A stretch of DNA of 64,000 bases from M3 sp045133615. GTDB lineage: Bacteria > Bacteroidota > Bacteroidia > Bacteroidales > Muribaculaceae. Shown in pieces: positions 27,170-36,226 of the stretch. Every line of letters begins with the position of its first letter. Positions within the stretch are counted from its first letter, which is position 1. The notes beneath the pieces were generated by a model, which made no database searches, was not told the DNA's origin, and worked only from the letters and a program-made list of their open reading frames with translations. The stretch lies in contig JBGUUQ010000087.1 of NCBI GenBank assembly GCA_045133615.1, positions 1 to 64,000 on the forward strand. Reading direction: 5' to 3'. The position numbers and the translations under genes are program-made.

Positions 27170-30100
27170 TTATTTCTTAATCATGCGCTGTGAAGCACCT
27201 GCTGCACGGATGATGTAGGTGCCTTTTACGAGGTCGCTCACTTCAAGGGCAGCGTGGGTGTCGTCTACTTCGACGGTCTTGACGAGACGGCCGTCAACGG
27301 CGTAGATTTCAACGGTGCCGAGCGCAGCGGATGCAGCTACGTTGACTACGTTGTCGGCAGGATTCGGCCAAATACGGAAGTCACCTGCAACGTCAGCAGC
27401 AATGTCGTCAATGTCGGTAGTGGTGCCCATACCGTCTGTGCTGAGAAGTACGGGATATGATAATGATACTACCGATGCGGTATTGTCGTCGCTCAATGTG
27501 CTAACAGTTGCTGTGTAGGTCGGGTTGACCAAGAAGGGATATTCGGCGGTCAATACGGTGTAGAGCATTCCGATGGCAGTATAAACTGTCTCTGCACTTT
27601 CTCCTTCTTCGCTAGAGAATTGACCTTCTTCACTATCGCCTACATGACCGATCTTAATAGTTAACAAGTCCTCTTGAGCAGCCAATACTGAGAAGTTGTT
27701 CTCGGCATCCTCTTGACGGTAATCGGCATTATACAATACATTAAACGGATCACTGAAATCGGCTCCGGTGTGTACTTCACCACCTTCTACCACTTCTATC
27801 GGTTGATAACCGGCATTGGTGGTTGCTTTGTAATAGTTGATTTCGCATTCGGAGCTATGACCGTTGCTTGAATAGTAACCTACGCCTTTGTTGAGGGTTT
27901 TATCGGCGTTGTTGAGCTTGATAGCCTCAAATGCATCAAGGAAGTAGATTACGTTGCCATTGGATGTGGTAGAACTCCATGCGCCTTGGTTATGTATAGT
28001 GAGTTGCGTGAGAGTTGCTTTATCGTAAGCCAACAAATATTCGACGTTGTCCACGTTACCTTCTTCATAAGGTTTAATTATTACATCGAACTTTGACTCG
28101 CCAAGATCATCAACAACTACATCGTCGGATGTACGGGTGTAGCTTACGGTCATATCTACATTAAGGGTCTCTTCATTTGCCTTACGGAAAGTCAAATTAT
28201 CGATTGCCGAAATTCCGGTTTCGATATTGAACTTAGAAGCATTTTCAATAGAATATGCCATCGGGAGATAGTCGAAATCGGCATCAACACCGACATTAAG
28301 TTTTGACTTGTTGTAGGTCTTGGTATTTGCTACGGTGTATCCACCGATTGTTGCGTTCAAGCCGTAGGTCACGTCCCATGCGTTGAGCACGCTATTGGTC
28401 ACCATAAGGGGCAGAATCTGACCATCTTTGGTCATCAATTTGTTGAGTTTCTTGTACGATACAGGTTGAGCGTCGCTTGCGCCGTACGGCATGTTGGTAT
28501 CGGCATCGTCGGCCTTGTAATATGCCGAAGTTTCAATCGGATCGATAGTGAAATATTCAACGGAGTAGCTTGTGGTGGGGACGGTCATCGTGGTTTGAGG
28601 CTTGGCGGTAGTTACGTTATAAGCAGCCCAAGCTGATGCGTCGCCGTCTTCCGAAATCATGTCGACAGTGAAATTATTGCCGGTAGCAACGTAGAATTTG
28701 CCGGGAATAACATTGTAGAGCACAAATTCGGGCATTACGTAGTTATTGTCCTTATCGGGAGTAAGACCGAAGTAGGTGTAATCGGTGCTGAAATTCAAAT
28801 CGGTCCATGCAGACAAATCAGATGCGGTAAGAAGCGTTGCGTTATCGCTGTAATCGATGTAGAGATTAGAGTTGGGATTGGGAACACCAACAACGTAATA
28901 CTTCACAAGCGAGAGAACATCTACTGTTTCGCCATCTTTGGTATAGGTCGCATCGATGAGCGAAGCGGGGGCCGAAGCATTGACAGCGAGGTCGAATGAG
29001 TAATATTTGGTCTCGGCATCGTCGTCTACACGAGTTCCGTTTTCGGGGGTGCCGTCAGCTGTAGTATATACAAGTTGCTTAACGGTAGCGGCGTCGGGGA
29101 TAACATCGTAGTAGATGTAGACGCGGTTTGATTCGGCATCGCGAGAGAAATCAGACTTTTCTTCTGCAGTGGAATTACCATAGTAATCGATAACTATATT
29201 ATACCAATAGTAACCACCTTCGGCATAGTTGGGGTCGAGTTGATCCTTAACAGCTACAGTAGTAATATCCGCACCATTCAAATCGCCTTGAGCATAAGCT
29301 ACATCGGAAATTACGATGCTTGTTTCATTTTTGTTGGAGTCGAGACGATAGCGAACGATCTTGATGTTTTTTACATCATAGTTGGCAAGCTGCGTGGCGG
29401 CATTGGGAACTGTCCAAGTGTACTGCAAAGCGTGTTTATCGGCACGAGCACATGAGATTTCGGGACCACCGACTTCGGTGATAAGCTGGAGGAAAGAACC
29501 ATCGAAGCCTTTCGAGGGATTCCACCAAACTTTCACGTAGCGGGCAAAGATACGATCTCCAAGGTCGAAGTCGGCTTTATTGATGTCGCGGTCTGTTCCA
29601 TAATAGATGGTCTTATCGGCCGAGATTGTCCAATCGGCTCCGGTGTGGTGACCACCGTTTTCGTAGTTCCAACGAGCATCGCCGGAACCGATGCCTGAAC
29701 CATCTTGAGTCTTGTCGGCACCACCCCAACCGGTCCATATTTTAAATTGCTCACCAAGCCACATGTTTTCTACAACGAAGCATTGCCAGCCGTCGTTGTT
29801 TGTCACGCTATAACTTTTGTTTGGAGAGGTGACGCTGCCATTGTCGGTAGCCCATCCGTATTCACCGGTTGCGGGAATAGTGGCAGAGTGAGTTTGCGAA
29901 GCATCGTAGTTGAACACGATGTTGAGAGAGTTGTACTCAAATCCGTCTTCAGCCTTAAATATGGTGGGATGGTTGGCAAGCCATTCGCGCTGGAATACGG
30001 TCTGATAAAGAGAGTTTCCGTAGGCATCGTAATAGGGCTTACCATAGTTGTCGTACTGAATCCAAGCTTCCTGCCAGTCAGTAGGACCTGAGCCGTCGTT

Positions 30101-31927
30101 GCGTAGAGGAGTTCTACAAGTTTCGTCGGAGTTATAATCAACGTTAACAACGGCGCTACCAACGAGCGAGAATGTGCGATAATTTGCAATCACAGAAGCA
30201 TCAGAGGATGAGTCGCTGAAAGTAAGTGTGAGACCATTATCTCCATTATCCTTAATGCTGATAGTGCCAACATAAGTAGGTTGCGATAGACGGATGCCGT
30301 CTTCAGTCAAGCTGCTACCCCAAATAATGGTGTTTGAGCTTGTGAACTGACCCTTGGTGTAGGACTTACCATAGTTGACTGCGGTAAACTTATTAGTGCT
30401 TTCGGCACAAGTCACTGCAAGGAGAGATGCATTCGGGTTGGTCTTGGTGGTAAGAGTAAGTTCTTTATCACCAGTCACGTTTGTATTATAAGAGTAGAAT
30501 GTGTAGCGCTGGTGGATATAGTCGTCGTAGCTTTCCACTTTGGCGATACCCATCATACCGGTATAGAGGAGGCGGTTGGCGAGAGTGTAGGTGCCGTCGC
30601 CATCAGTGTCGAGGAGCTCCCATTCGGGCTGTAGACGCCATTCGGACATGCGGGTACCAACTACGAAGTAGTGGGCCTTGCCGTCGGCGAAGTCAGCTTT
30701 TTTCAAGGGCATGTTTACCAACTCGGAAGTCTCGTCGACTTCGGGGTCGGGAGTCGGGTCAGTCATATCCGATGCACTAATAGCTGAACCGGATACTTTT
30801 GTTGTGTACAAAACTCCATCATATAATGTCACTCCAAAATAAGCATAAGTTAAGTTCATACAGAAACTTGCCGTAGAACTTGAAATTTCATACAAACCAC
30901 CGGAATAGCTTTCTCCTAAATAAGAGTCATTGTTGTTTGCATCGGTAGAGTAATCAACATATTCTGTTTCGGTGAGATAAACACGATAACGATATTTTTC
31001 GTCGGTAGATTTGTCATCATTTTTATTTACTGATGTAGAAAGTGTCCAAAACCATGGATTATCGGCATCTTGCGTAAACGTTCCTACTTCGGTAGTGGCG
31101 TAATTTCCATTACCATCACCTCTCAACAACACAATTTTATAGACACTATATGCGCCAGAGTCGTCGCCGGAATCGTCGTCGTCATCATCGCCTGAGTCGT
31201 CACCGCTGCTTGTTTTGGTGAATGACAATTTATCGCTCGAACTTCCTAATGTGTAATTAACCGAATATTTAGACGGTAAATCATAAGGTATATTATAAGA
31301 CCCGCCTGCGTAAACATTAGCCGAAAGACCGGCAGTCGAAGAGGAAGATTCACTAAAAGTAAACGATGAAGAATTAAGACCATACCAAGTGTCAACGGAA
31401 GACTTTACCTTTAATTCTCCCGTCGTAGCCGAAGAAAAACTAACTTCATCTAAAGAGAAAACTCCATATTCGTTGTCGGTAAGCTTATATGTGCTACTTG
31501 CGGTCCAATTATTAAAGTCGCCCATAAGATAATAGCAATATGTACCCCATCCGCTTCCATTCATATTTACATCTGTAACAGAATACATGTTTCCAGAACG
31601 AGAAGTGATATTGCCAGTTTGATTCCAGCGGTAATCCCAACTATTTGTAGAATTGGAGCCATCCATACGGCAGAAAATCACGCTAGAATAGCTCACGCTT
31701 GATGGAAGAGTCACTTTTAAGACCAAGCTTTCACCATAGACATATTCCATGTCATACCATGCAGTACCATTACCATAGAAATAAGCCGCAAAGCGAGCAT
31801 TGTCGGATTTACAAGCGTCGACTATTTTTAAATAGTAGGTTTTCCCGCCTTCAAAATTAGCCGCGTTTGCCGTCTGCGCCCCCAATAGCGAGCACAGTAC
31901 TGCGAAAAACAGATAAAGTTTTCTCAT
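27170..31927 (-). CDS. Very large secreted T9SS cargo with starch-module-like N-terminus
   Basis: The protein has 1585 residues. A signal peptide (1-22, ending ANAAN) precedes a module (about 24-130) that is clearly homologous to residues 22-123 of the alpha-amylase at 44-46 kb: both contain ARFA.Y, VIFCRMDGS and TNSWD. A second module at about 131-235 is followed by an Asp-Gly-Ser linker (SGDDSGDDDDDDSGDDSG). The next 1200 residues are acidic, Tyr- and Asn-rich and beta-like, with no domain I recognise. The C-terminal 75 residues (FRIWPNPADNVVNV ... GTYIIRAAGASQRMIKK) are a type A T9SS sorting domain, so it is exported and probably surface-attached. A glycan-binding role, perhaps with starch, is inference. 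Confidence 0.8.
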   Translation of the reverse strand: MRKLYLFFAVLCSLLGAQTANAANFEGGKTYYLKIVDACKSDNARFAAYFYGNGTAWYDMEYVYGESLVLKVTLPSSVSYSSVIFCRMDGSNSTNSWDYRWNQTGNITSRSGNMYSVTDVNMNGSGWGTYCYYLMGDFNNWTASSTYKLTDNEYGVFSLDEVSFSSATTGELKVKSSVDTWYGLNSSSFTFSESSSSTAGLSANVYAGGSYNIPYDLPSKYSVNYTLGSSSDKLSFTKTSSGDDSGDDDDDDSGDDSGAYSVYKIVLLRGDGNGNYATTEVGTFTQDADNPWFWTLSTSVNKNDDKSTDEKYRYRVYLTETEYVDYSTDANNNDSYLGESYSGGLYEISSSTASFCMNLTYAYFGVTLYDGVLYTTKVSGSAISASDMTDPTPDPEVDETSELVNMPLKKADFADGKAHYFVVGTRMSEWRLQPEWELLDTDGDGTYTLANRLLYTGMMGIAKVESYDDYIHQRYTFYSYNTNVTGDKELTLTTKTNPNASLLAVTCAESTNKFTAVNYGKSYTKGQFTSSNTIIWGSSLTEDGIRLSQPTYVGTISIKDNGDNGLTLTFSDSSSDASVIANYRTFSLVGSAVVNVDYNSDETCRTPLRNDGSGPTDWQEAWIQYDNYGKPYYDAYGNSLYQTVFQREWLANHPTIFKAEDGFEYNSLNIVFNYDASQTHSATIPATGEYGWATDNGSVTSPNKSYSVTNNDGWQCFVVENMWLGEQFKIWTGWGGADKTQDGSGIGSGDARWNYENGGHHTGADWTISADKTIYYGTDRDINKADFDLGDRIFARYVKVWWNPSKGFDGSFLQLITEVGGPEISCARADKHALQYTWTVPNAATQLANYDVKNIKIVRYRLDSNKNETSIVISDVAYAQGDLNGADITTVAVKDQLDPNYAEGGYYWYNIVIDYYGNSTAEEKSDFSRDAESNRVYIYYDVIPDAATVKQLVYTTADGTPENGTRVDDDAETKYYSFDLAVNASAPASLIDATYTKDGETVDVLSLVKYYVVGVPNPNSNLYIDYSDNATLLTASDLSAWTDLNFSTDYTYFGLTPDKDNNYVMPEFVLYNVIPGKFYVATGNNFTVDMISEDGDASAWAAYNVTTAKPQTTMTVPTTSYSVEYFTIDPIETSAYYKADDADTNMPYGASDAQPVSYKKLNKLMTKDGQILPLMVTNSVLNAWDVTYGLNATIGGYTVANTKTYNKSKLNVGVDADFDYLPMAYSIENASKFNIETGISAIDNLTFRKANEETLNVDMTVSYTRTSDDVVVDDLGESKFDVIIKPYEEGNVDNVEYLLAYDKATLTQLTIHNQGAWSSTTSNGNVIYFLDAFEAIKLNNADKTLNKGVGYYSSNGHSSECEINYYKATTNAGYQPIEVVEGGEVHTGADFSDPFNVLYNADYRQEDAENNFSVLAAQEDLLTIKIGHVGDSEEGQFSSEEGESAETVYTAIGMLYTVLTAEYPFLVNPTYTATVSTLSDDNTASVVSLSYPVLLSTDGMGTTTDIDDIAADVAGDFRIWPNPADNVVNVAASAALGTVEIYAVDGRLVKTVEVDDTHAALEVSDLVKGTYIIRAAGASQRMIKK

Positions 31928-32005
31928 AATTAAAATGTTAATTAGTTTATTGTTATAGGTAAATTAATAGTTATTTTTGTAGTCAATATATCGCGTAAAG
32001 GAAAA

Positions 32006-32063
32006 CCGGCACAAGCAATTCATACTCTAGATTTTGCTTAAAAAAACTGTTACCTTGTGCCGG
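32006..32063 (-). promoter_or_regulatory. Possible attenuator-like leader of the T9SS cargo gene
   Basis: CCGGCACAAG (32006-32015) and CTTGTGCCGG (32054-32063) are exact inverted repeats. On the - strand the downstream arm is followed by TTTTCCTTT. The upstream arm can instead pair with its own neighbour as GTGCC-TCC-GGCAC, so two mutually exclusive hairpins are possible. They lie between a -7 box TAACTTTG (- strand, 32099-32092) and the start codon, in a predicted leader of about 158 nt. Regulatory function is inferred. Confidence 0.4.
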
Positions 32064-32091
32064 AGGCACCTCACGGCTTATTTCTTCCAAG

Positions 32092-32099
32092 CAAAGTTA
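32092..32099 (-). promoter_or_regulatory. -7 box TAACTTTG of the T9SS cargo gene
   Basis: It matches the consensus exactly; no -33 TTTG is seen upstream, where a run of ten C (32128-32137) lies instead, about 30 bp from the -7 box. Confidence 0.45.
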
Positions 32100-32127
32100 T
32101 AGGATATATTTTAACTTTAATTCACTA

Positions 32128-32137
32128 CCCCCCCCCC
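32128..32137. repeat. C10 homopolymer upstream of the T9SS cargo gene
   Basis: Ten consecutive C on the + strand (G10 on the transcribed strand), close to where the -33 element of the promoter should be. Such tracts are prone to slippage. Confidence 0.7.
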
Positions 32138-32200
32138 TATTTATATTTATTTAACGGCATTTATAGGGAGAGGGGGTGAATTTTGCAAATTTTTACAAGC

Positions 32201-32369
32201 GCGGCGAATCGCCGCGGACGGATATTTTACATACGCATCAAAGAATAACGAATCTGTCAGATTCGGGCGGGGTGGGCACGATTTTCCGGTGGTGACCTCG
32301 CTGCGCGAGGCTACCACCGGCTATTAGTTAATGATTGCTCCGCAATCGGTCGAGGCGGTGAGTTGCCGC
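32201..32369 (+). repeat. Composite palindrome element B1
   Basis: GCGGCGAATCGCCGC (32201-32215), CGAATCTGTCAGATTCG (32249-32265), the nested CCGGTGGT/ACCACCGG hairpin (32286-32320), GATTGCTCCGCAATC (32333-32347) and GCGGTGAGTTGCCGC (32355-32369, paired with two G-T wobbles). The order and orientation are those of elements A, B2 and D. Confidence 0.85.
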
Positions 32370-32488
32370 GGACAACCGAGAGGCTCGGCGGCCTAAATTG
32401 GGGAAATACGGCGAGAAACGTGTTAACCAAATGGGCTTTTCGTTGACATATCAGGATATGCAGTTATGATATGCAAACACACGCCTCA

Positions 32489-32523
32489 GTCACTTCGTGA
32501 CAGCTCCTCTAACTTAAAGGAGC
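32489..32523 (+). repeat. Small palindromes GTCACTTCGTGAC and GCTCCT/AGGAGC
   Basis: GTCACTTCGTGAC (32489-32501) has a three-base TTC loop; GCTCCT (32503-32508) pairs with AGGAGC (32518-32523). A variant of the first reappears at 44207-44219. Between elements B1 and B2 nothing else recognisable is present. Confidence 0.6.
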
Positions 32524-32580
32524 AGCCATGCTTACGCACTGATTTTTGCGTATTTACACCAATTTACTAGATATAAATAA

Positions 32581-32700
32581 CGAATCTTTCAGATTCGACT
32601 ACCTATTCATCTTTTACCGGTGGTGACCTCGCTGCGCGAGGCTACCACCGGCTATTAGTTAATGATTGCTTCGCAATCGGTCGAGGCGGCGGGTCGCCGC
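32581..32700 (+). repeat. Composite palindrome element B2
   Basis: CGAATCTTTCAGATTCG (32581-32597), the nested CCGGTGGT/ACCACCGG hairpin (32617-32651), GATTGCTTCGCAATC (32664-32678) and GCGGCGGGTCGCCGC (32686-32700). It is the most regular copy and defines a unit of about 120 bp. Confidence 0.85.
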
Positions 32701-32729
32701 GGACAATAGTGGTTAAATATACGATTGAG

Positions 32730-32849
32730 AACAGAGATGATAACATCGAGGTTGAAATAAGGTATATTTCGAGTAACTTTACGATTTCCTTCTATTTGAA
32801 CTTGTGCAATTTTTGCACAGGTTGACTCTCGCTCCAACTCCTCTGACTT
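32730..32849 (-). pseudogene. RhuM-family gene fragment
   Basis: A stretch of about 35 residues reads ESTCAKIAQVQIEGNRKVT followed by RNIPYFNLDVIISV. This is the internal core of RhuM-family proteins (STCAKxAxVQxEG then YNLDVIISVGYRV). The match stops abruptly after IISV, where GYRV is expected, at a palindrome boundary, and no start or domain end is present. It is a remnant of a lost accessory gene in the palindrome-rich gap. The region also holds a TGTGCAA/TTGCACA hairpin (32803-32819). Confidence 0.6.
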
Positions 32850-32942
32850 ATAGGAGCAGCTGGCGGCGGGGCGCCACGGACAGGCCGAGAGGCGGGGCGG
32901 ACAAGTTTTAAGAGGGGAAGTTGGTGGGGAGGGGGATTTGGG

Positions 32943-32950
32943 TTATCTTT
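32943..32950 (+). promoter_or_regulatory. -7 box TATCTTTG of glf
   Basis: It matches the consensus and lies 18-24 bp before the two possible glf ATGs at 32968 and 32974, which rejects the longer frame beginning at 32938. Confidence 0.5.
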
Positions 32951-32967
32951 GTGGAAAATTTTTTGGA

Positions 32968-34089
32968 ATGGTGATGAGATATGACTATCTGATAGTGGGC
33001 GCGGGGCTGTTTGGCTCGGTGTTTGCCCATGAGATGCGCAAGGCGGGCAAGCGTTGCCTGGTGGTGGATCGTCGCGGTCACGCGGGGGGTAATATCTACT
33101 GTGAGTGTGTGGCGGGTATAAATGTGCATAAGTATGGTGCGCATATTTTCCATACGGACAATAAGAGGGTGTGGGACTATGTGTCGGGGTTTGTGGAGAT
33201 GAACCGGTACACGAATTCGCCTGTGGCGCGATATGGGGATGAGCTATACAATCTGCCGTTCAATATGAATACGTTCTATCAGCTGTGGGGGGTGAAGACT
33301 CCGGCGGAGGCTCGTGAGAAGATTGAGGAGCAGAGGGGGCGATATGCGCACATTGTGGAGCCGCAGAATCTGGAGGAGCAGGCGCTGTGTCTGTGCGGTG
33401 AGGATATATACAGGAAGCTTATAAAGGGCTATACGGAGAAGCAGTGGGGCCGCGATGCGCGGGAGTTGCCGGCGTTTATCATTAAGCGTGTGCCGCTGCG
33501 GTTTACGTTTGACAATAATTATTTTAATGATGCTTATCAGGGGATTCCGAAGGGTGGCTACAATGGGCTGACGGAGGCGCTGCTTGAGGGTGTGGAGGTG
33601 TGGCTGAACACGGATTTTGTGGCGCACCGTGAGGAGCTGTGCGGGTTGGCGGACAGGATTGTGTATACGGGGTGCATCGATGAGTTTTTTGACTATTGCT
33701 ATGGGCGGCTGGAGTACAGGAGTCTGCGCTTTGAGTCGCAACGGCTGGCGATGAGGGATTTCCAAGGGAATGCGGTGGTGAACTATACGTCGGCGGAGGT
33801 GCCGTACACGCGCATTATCGAACATAAGCATTTTGAATATGGGGAGCAGGAGGAGACTGTGGTGACGTATGAGTATCCGGATGCGTTTGCTCCGGGGAAG
33901 GAGCCTTACTACCCGGTGAATGATGCCCGGAATGGTGAGCTGCTGAGGCGCTATATGGCGTTGGCGGCGGAACGGGATGATGTGCTGTTTGGGGGTAGAT
34001 TGGGACGATATGTGTATGCGGATATGGATGATACGATCGCGGCGGCGCTGGAGCTGGCAGCGGTCGAGAGGGCGGCGGGTCGCCGCTGA
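32968..34089 (+). CDS. glf: UDP-galactopyranose mutase
   Basis: From ATG 32968 the protein has 373 residues; ATG 32974 is an equally good start. The N-terminal FAD site is YLIVGAGLFGSVFAHE, followed by YGAHIFHTDNKRVWDYV and IKGYTEKQWGRDARELP, all Glf hallmarks. It converts UDP-galactopyranose to UDP-galactofuranose for surface glycans. It stands alone between repeat gaps. Its last residues (AAGRR) and TGA stop are encoded by the palindrome at 34072-34086, so the C-terminus was altered by repeat insertion. Confidence 0.93.
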   Translation: MVMRYDYLIVGAGLFGSVFAHEMRKAGKRCLVVDRRGHAGGNIYCECVAGINVHKYGAHIFHTDNKRVWDYVSGFVEMNRYTNSPVARYGDELYNLPFNMNTFYQLWGVKTPAEAREKIEEQRGRYAHIVEPQNLEEQALCLCGEDIYRKLIKGYTEKQWGRDARELPAFIIKRVPLRFTFDNNYFNDAYQGIPKGGYNGLTEALLEGVEVWLNTDFVAHREELCGLADRIVYTGCIDEFFDYCYGRLEYRSLRFESQRLAMRDFQGNAVVNYTSAEVPYTRIIEHKHFEYGEQEETVVTYEYPDAFAPGKEPYYPVNDARNGELLRRYMALAAERDDVLFGGRLGRYVYADMDDTIAAALELAAVERAAGRR

Positions 34090-34107
34090 CAGGTGGCGAG
34101 TCGCCAC
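34072..34107. repeat. Two palindromes across the glf stop codon
   Basis: GCGGCGGGTCGCCGC (34072-34086) is inside glf; the TGA is at 34087-34089. GTGGCGAGTCGCCAC (34093-34107) follows. Both are the GG-CC type of the composite family. Confidence 0.8.
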
Positions 34108-34157
34108 GGACGGTTGGGATTAAATTGGGATGGGAAATGGGTGGGATTTTGTGATGA

Positions 34158-34189
34158 TTTTGTTATATTGGCGAAATAATTTATCTTTG
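34158..34189 (+). promoter_or_regulatory. Promoter of the Na/Pi cotransporter gene
   Basis: TTTTG (34158-34162), 19 bp, then TATCTTTG (34182-34189): a full match to the Bacteroidota consensus. The leader would be about 50 nt. Confidence 0.7.
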
Positions 34190-34248
34190 CAAATGAAATC
34201 ATTTTAATTCTTTTTTCGACAATAATTTTATCCCCCCTCAAGTATCCT

Positions 34249-36072
34249 ATGGATTACAGTTTCTTGGACTTTTTGACTTTGCTTGGAGCGGTCGGCTTGT
34301 TTCTTTATGGTATGAAGATAATGAGCGAAGGTCTCCAAAAGGCTGCGGGTGACCGCCTTCGCAATATTCTGTCGGCGATGACTCGCAATCGCTTTACGGG
34401 CGCGCTTACGGGTGTCAGCATCACGGCTCTGATACAGAGTTCGTCGGCATCGACGGTGATGGTGGTGAGCTTTGTGAATGCTGGTTTGATAACTCTGGCG
34501 CAGTCGATGGCTGTAATCATGGGTGCGAATGTGGGCACGACGGCTACGGCTTGGTTGTTGACTCTGTTTGGGTTTAAGGTGAATATCGCTGCTTTTGCGA
34601 TTCCGCTGATAGGTATTGCTGTTCCGTTGCTGTTTTCGAGCAAGAGTAAGCATAAGTCGATAGGCGAGACGCTGCTTGGCTTTGCGTTTCTGTTTTTGGG
34701 CTTGGAGTATATCAATGGGGCTGTGCCTGACTTGAAGAGTAATCCTGAGGTTTTCTCGTTTTTGCAGCACTATGCGTCGATGGGCTTCGGGTCGATTCTG
34801 CTGTTTTTGCTGGTGGGATTGGTGGTGACGCTTATCATTCAATCGTCGGCAGCGACGTTTGCGATAGTGCTAATCATGTGTAGCAAGGGGTGGATAACGT
34901 TTGACATCGGCTGTGCGCTGGTGCTTGGCAGTAATATCGGTACGACGATCACCCCTATCCTTGCTTCGCTTGGAGGAAATGTTGGGGCGAAACGTGCGGC
35001 TATCGGGCATCTGCTGTTCAATGTGCTTGGAACGGTGTGGTGTCTGTGTCTGTTCTACCCGTTTGTGAGTCTGAATACGTGGGTGACGGAGACGCTGAGT
35101 CAAGGGGACCCGAATGCGCTGTTTGGCTATCTGGACAGTATGCAAGTTTCGGACCCGACTACCTACGGGGAGTATTTGGCGGGTACGCTGCCTGCGGAGC
35201 ATGAGATGGTGACGACGGTGGGACGATTGCAGCTGAGTGTGTCGTTCGGGTTGTCGATGTTCCACACGATATTCAATCTTATCAATCTTTCGATAATGAT
35301 ATGGTTTACAAATACGTTTGTGAAGATTGTGGAGTGGGTGATTCCGTCGAAGAAGAAGGAGGACGAGGAGTTCCAATTGAAGTTTATCTCTCGCGGGTTG
35401 CTCAGTGCGTCGGAGTTGAATATCGCTCAGGCTGAGAAGGAGATATATGTGTATGCCGAACGGGTGTCGCGAATGATAGATATGGCGCAAACGCTTGTGC
35501 ACTCGAAGCAGCAGAGTGAGGATTTCAGCCAGCTGTATTCGCGTTTGCAGAAGTATGAGGATATAAGCGACAGGATGGAGATTGAGATTGCGAGCTATCT
35601 GAACCGCATTGCGGAGGGACGACTGTCGAATGAGGGTAAGCTTCGCATATCGGCTATGCTGACGATTGTGTCGGAGATAGAGAGCATTGCGGACTGCTGC
35701 TTGGGCGTGGGTAAGATTTTGCTCCGCAAGAATGAGGGTAGCGCGCACTTTGCTGATATTCAATATGAGGATATCGATAAGATGTTTGCTCATGTGAAGG
35801 AGGCGATGAAGAATATGCTTGTGCTGCTTGAAAATATAGAAAATGCTCGCGAACCGGAGATTATACGCTCGTATAATCTGGAACGCGAAATCAATAATTA
35901 CCGCAATCAGGTGCGCACGGCGAATATCAAGAATATCAATGACAAGCGCTATGAGTATCAGTCGGGTATCTACTATATGGATATAATCGCGGACTTGGAA
36001 AAGACGGGTGACTATATCATCAATGTGGTGGATGCGGTGAAGACTCAGGTGCGCCGACATGCACACGGATAA
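34249..36072 (+). CDS. Na/Pi cotransporter family protein with PhoU-like domain
   Basis: The protein has 607 residues. The membrane half carries the family's two inverted repeats with QSSSASTVM and QSSAATFA, which form the sodium and phosphate sites. The C-terminal 220 or so residues are helical and PhoU-like. It probably imports phosphate with sodium, or exports it as reported for E. coli YjbB. The following response regulator, 154 bp on, resembles PhoB, which may link the two in phosphate control; that link is inference. Confidence 0.88.
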   Translation: MDYSFLDFLTLLGAVGLFLYGMKIMSEGLQKAAGDRLRNILSAMTRNRFTGALTGVSITALIQSSSASTVMVVSFVNAGLITLAQSMAVIMGANVGTTATAWLLTLFGFKVNIAAFAIPLIGIAVPLLFSSKSKHKSIGETLLGFAFLFLGLEYINGAVPDLKSNPEVFSFLQHYASMGFGSILLFLLVGLVVTLIIQSSAATFAIVLIMCSKGWITFDIGCALVLGSNIGTTITPILASLGGNVGAKRAAIGHLLFNVLGTVWCLCLFYPFVSLNTWVTETLSQGDPNALFGYLDSMQVSDPTTYGEYLAGTLPAEHEMVTTVGRLQLSVSFGLSMFHTIFNLINLSIMIWFTNTFVKIVEWVIPSKKKEDEEFQLKFISRGLLSASELNIAQAEKEIYVYAERVSRMIDMAQTLVHSKQQSEDFSQLYSRLQKYEDISDRMEIEIASYLNRIAEGRLSNEGKLRISAMLTIVSEIESIADCCLGVGKILLRKNEGSAHFADIQYEDIDKMFAHVKEAMKNMLVLLENIENAREPEIIRSYNLEREINNYRNQVRTANIKNINDKRYEYQSGIYYMDIIADLEKTGDYIINVVDAVKTQVRRHAHG

Positions 36073-36152
36073 TGGTGGGCTATGACGGCAAAATGTGATG
36101 CAAGTGTAAGTGACTACGTTTTTATTAAATTCTTGTAATATGTGATACGATG

Positions 36153-36186
36153 AAGTTGTCGGCAACGGCAACTTTGTCGTTTTTTG
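36153..36186 (+). terminator. Weak hairpin after the Na/Pi gene
   Basis: AAGTTG (36153-36158) and CAACTT (36169-36174) flank a 10-bp loop and are followed closely by a T-run. It could terminate the transporter transcript. Confidence 0.4.
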
Positions 36187-36226
36187 AGTAATTTTACGGT
36201 GGATTAATCAGACTGAGTTTTTATAT

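Noticed and set aside
32655..32837. Small gene of 60 codons on the - strand as an intact protein
   Set aside because: Only its middle matches the RhuM core, the ends are repeat DNA and the start would be a TTG, so it is listed as a gene fragment.
34870..36171. Long - strand frame of 433 codons opposite the Na/Pi gene
   Set aside because: It is rich in His, Arg and Leu with no family pattern and lies opposite a clear transporter gene with conserved motifs; high-GC third positions open the opposite frame.
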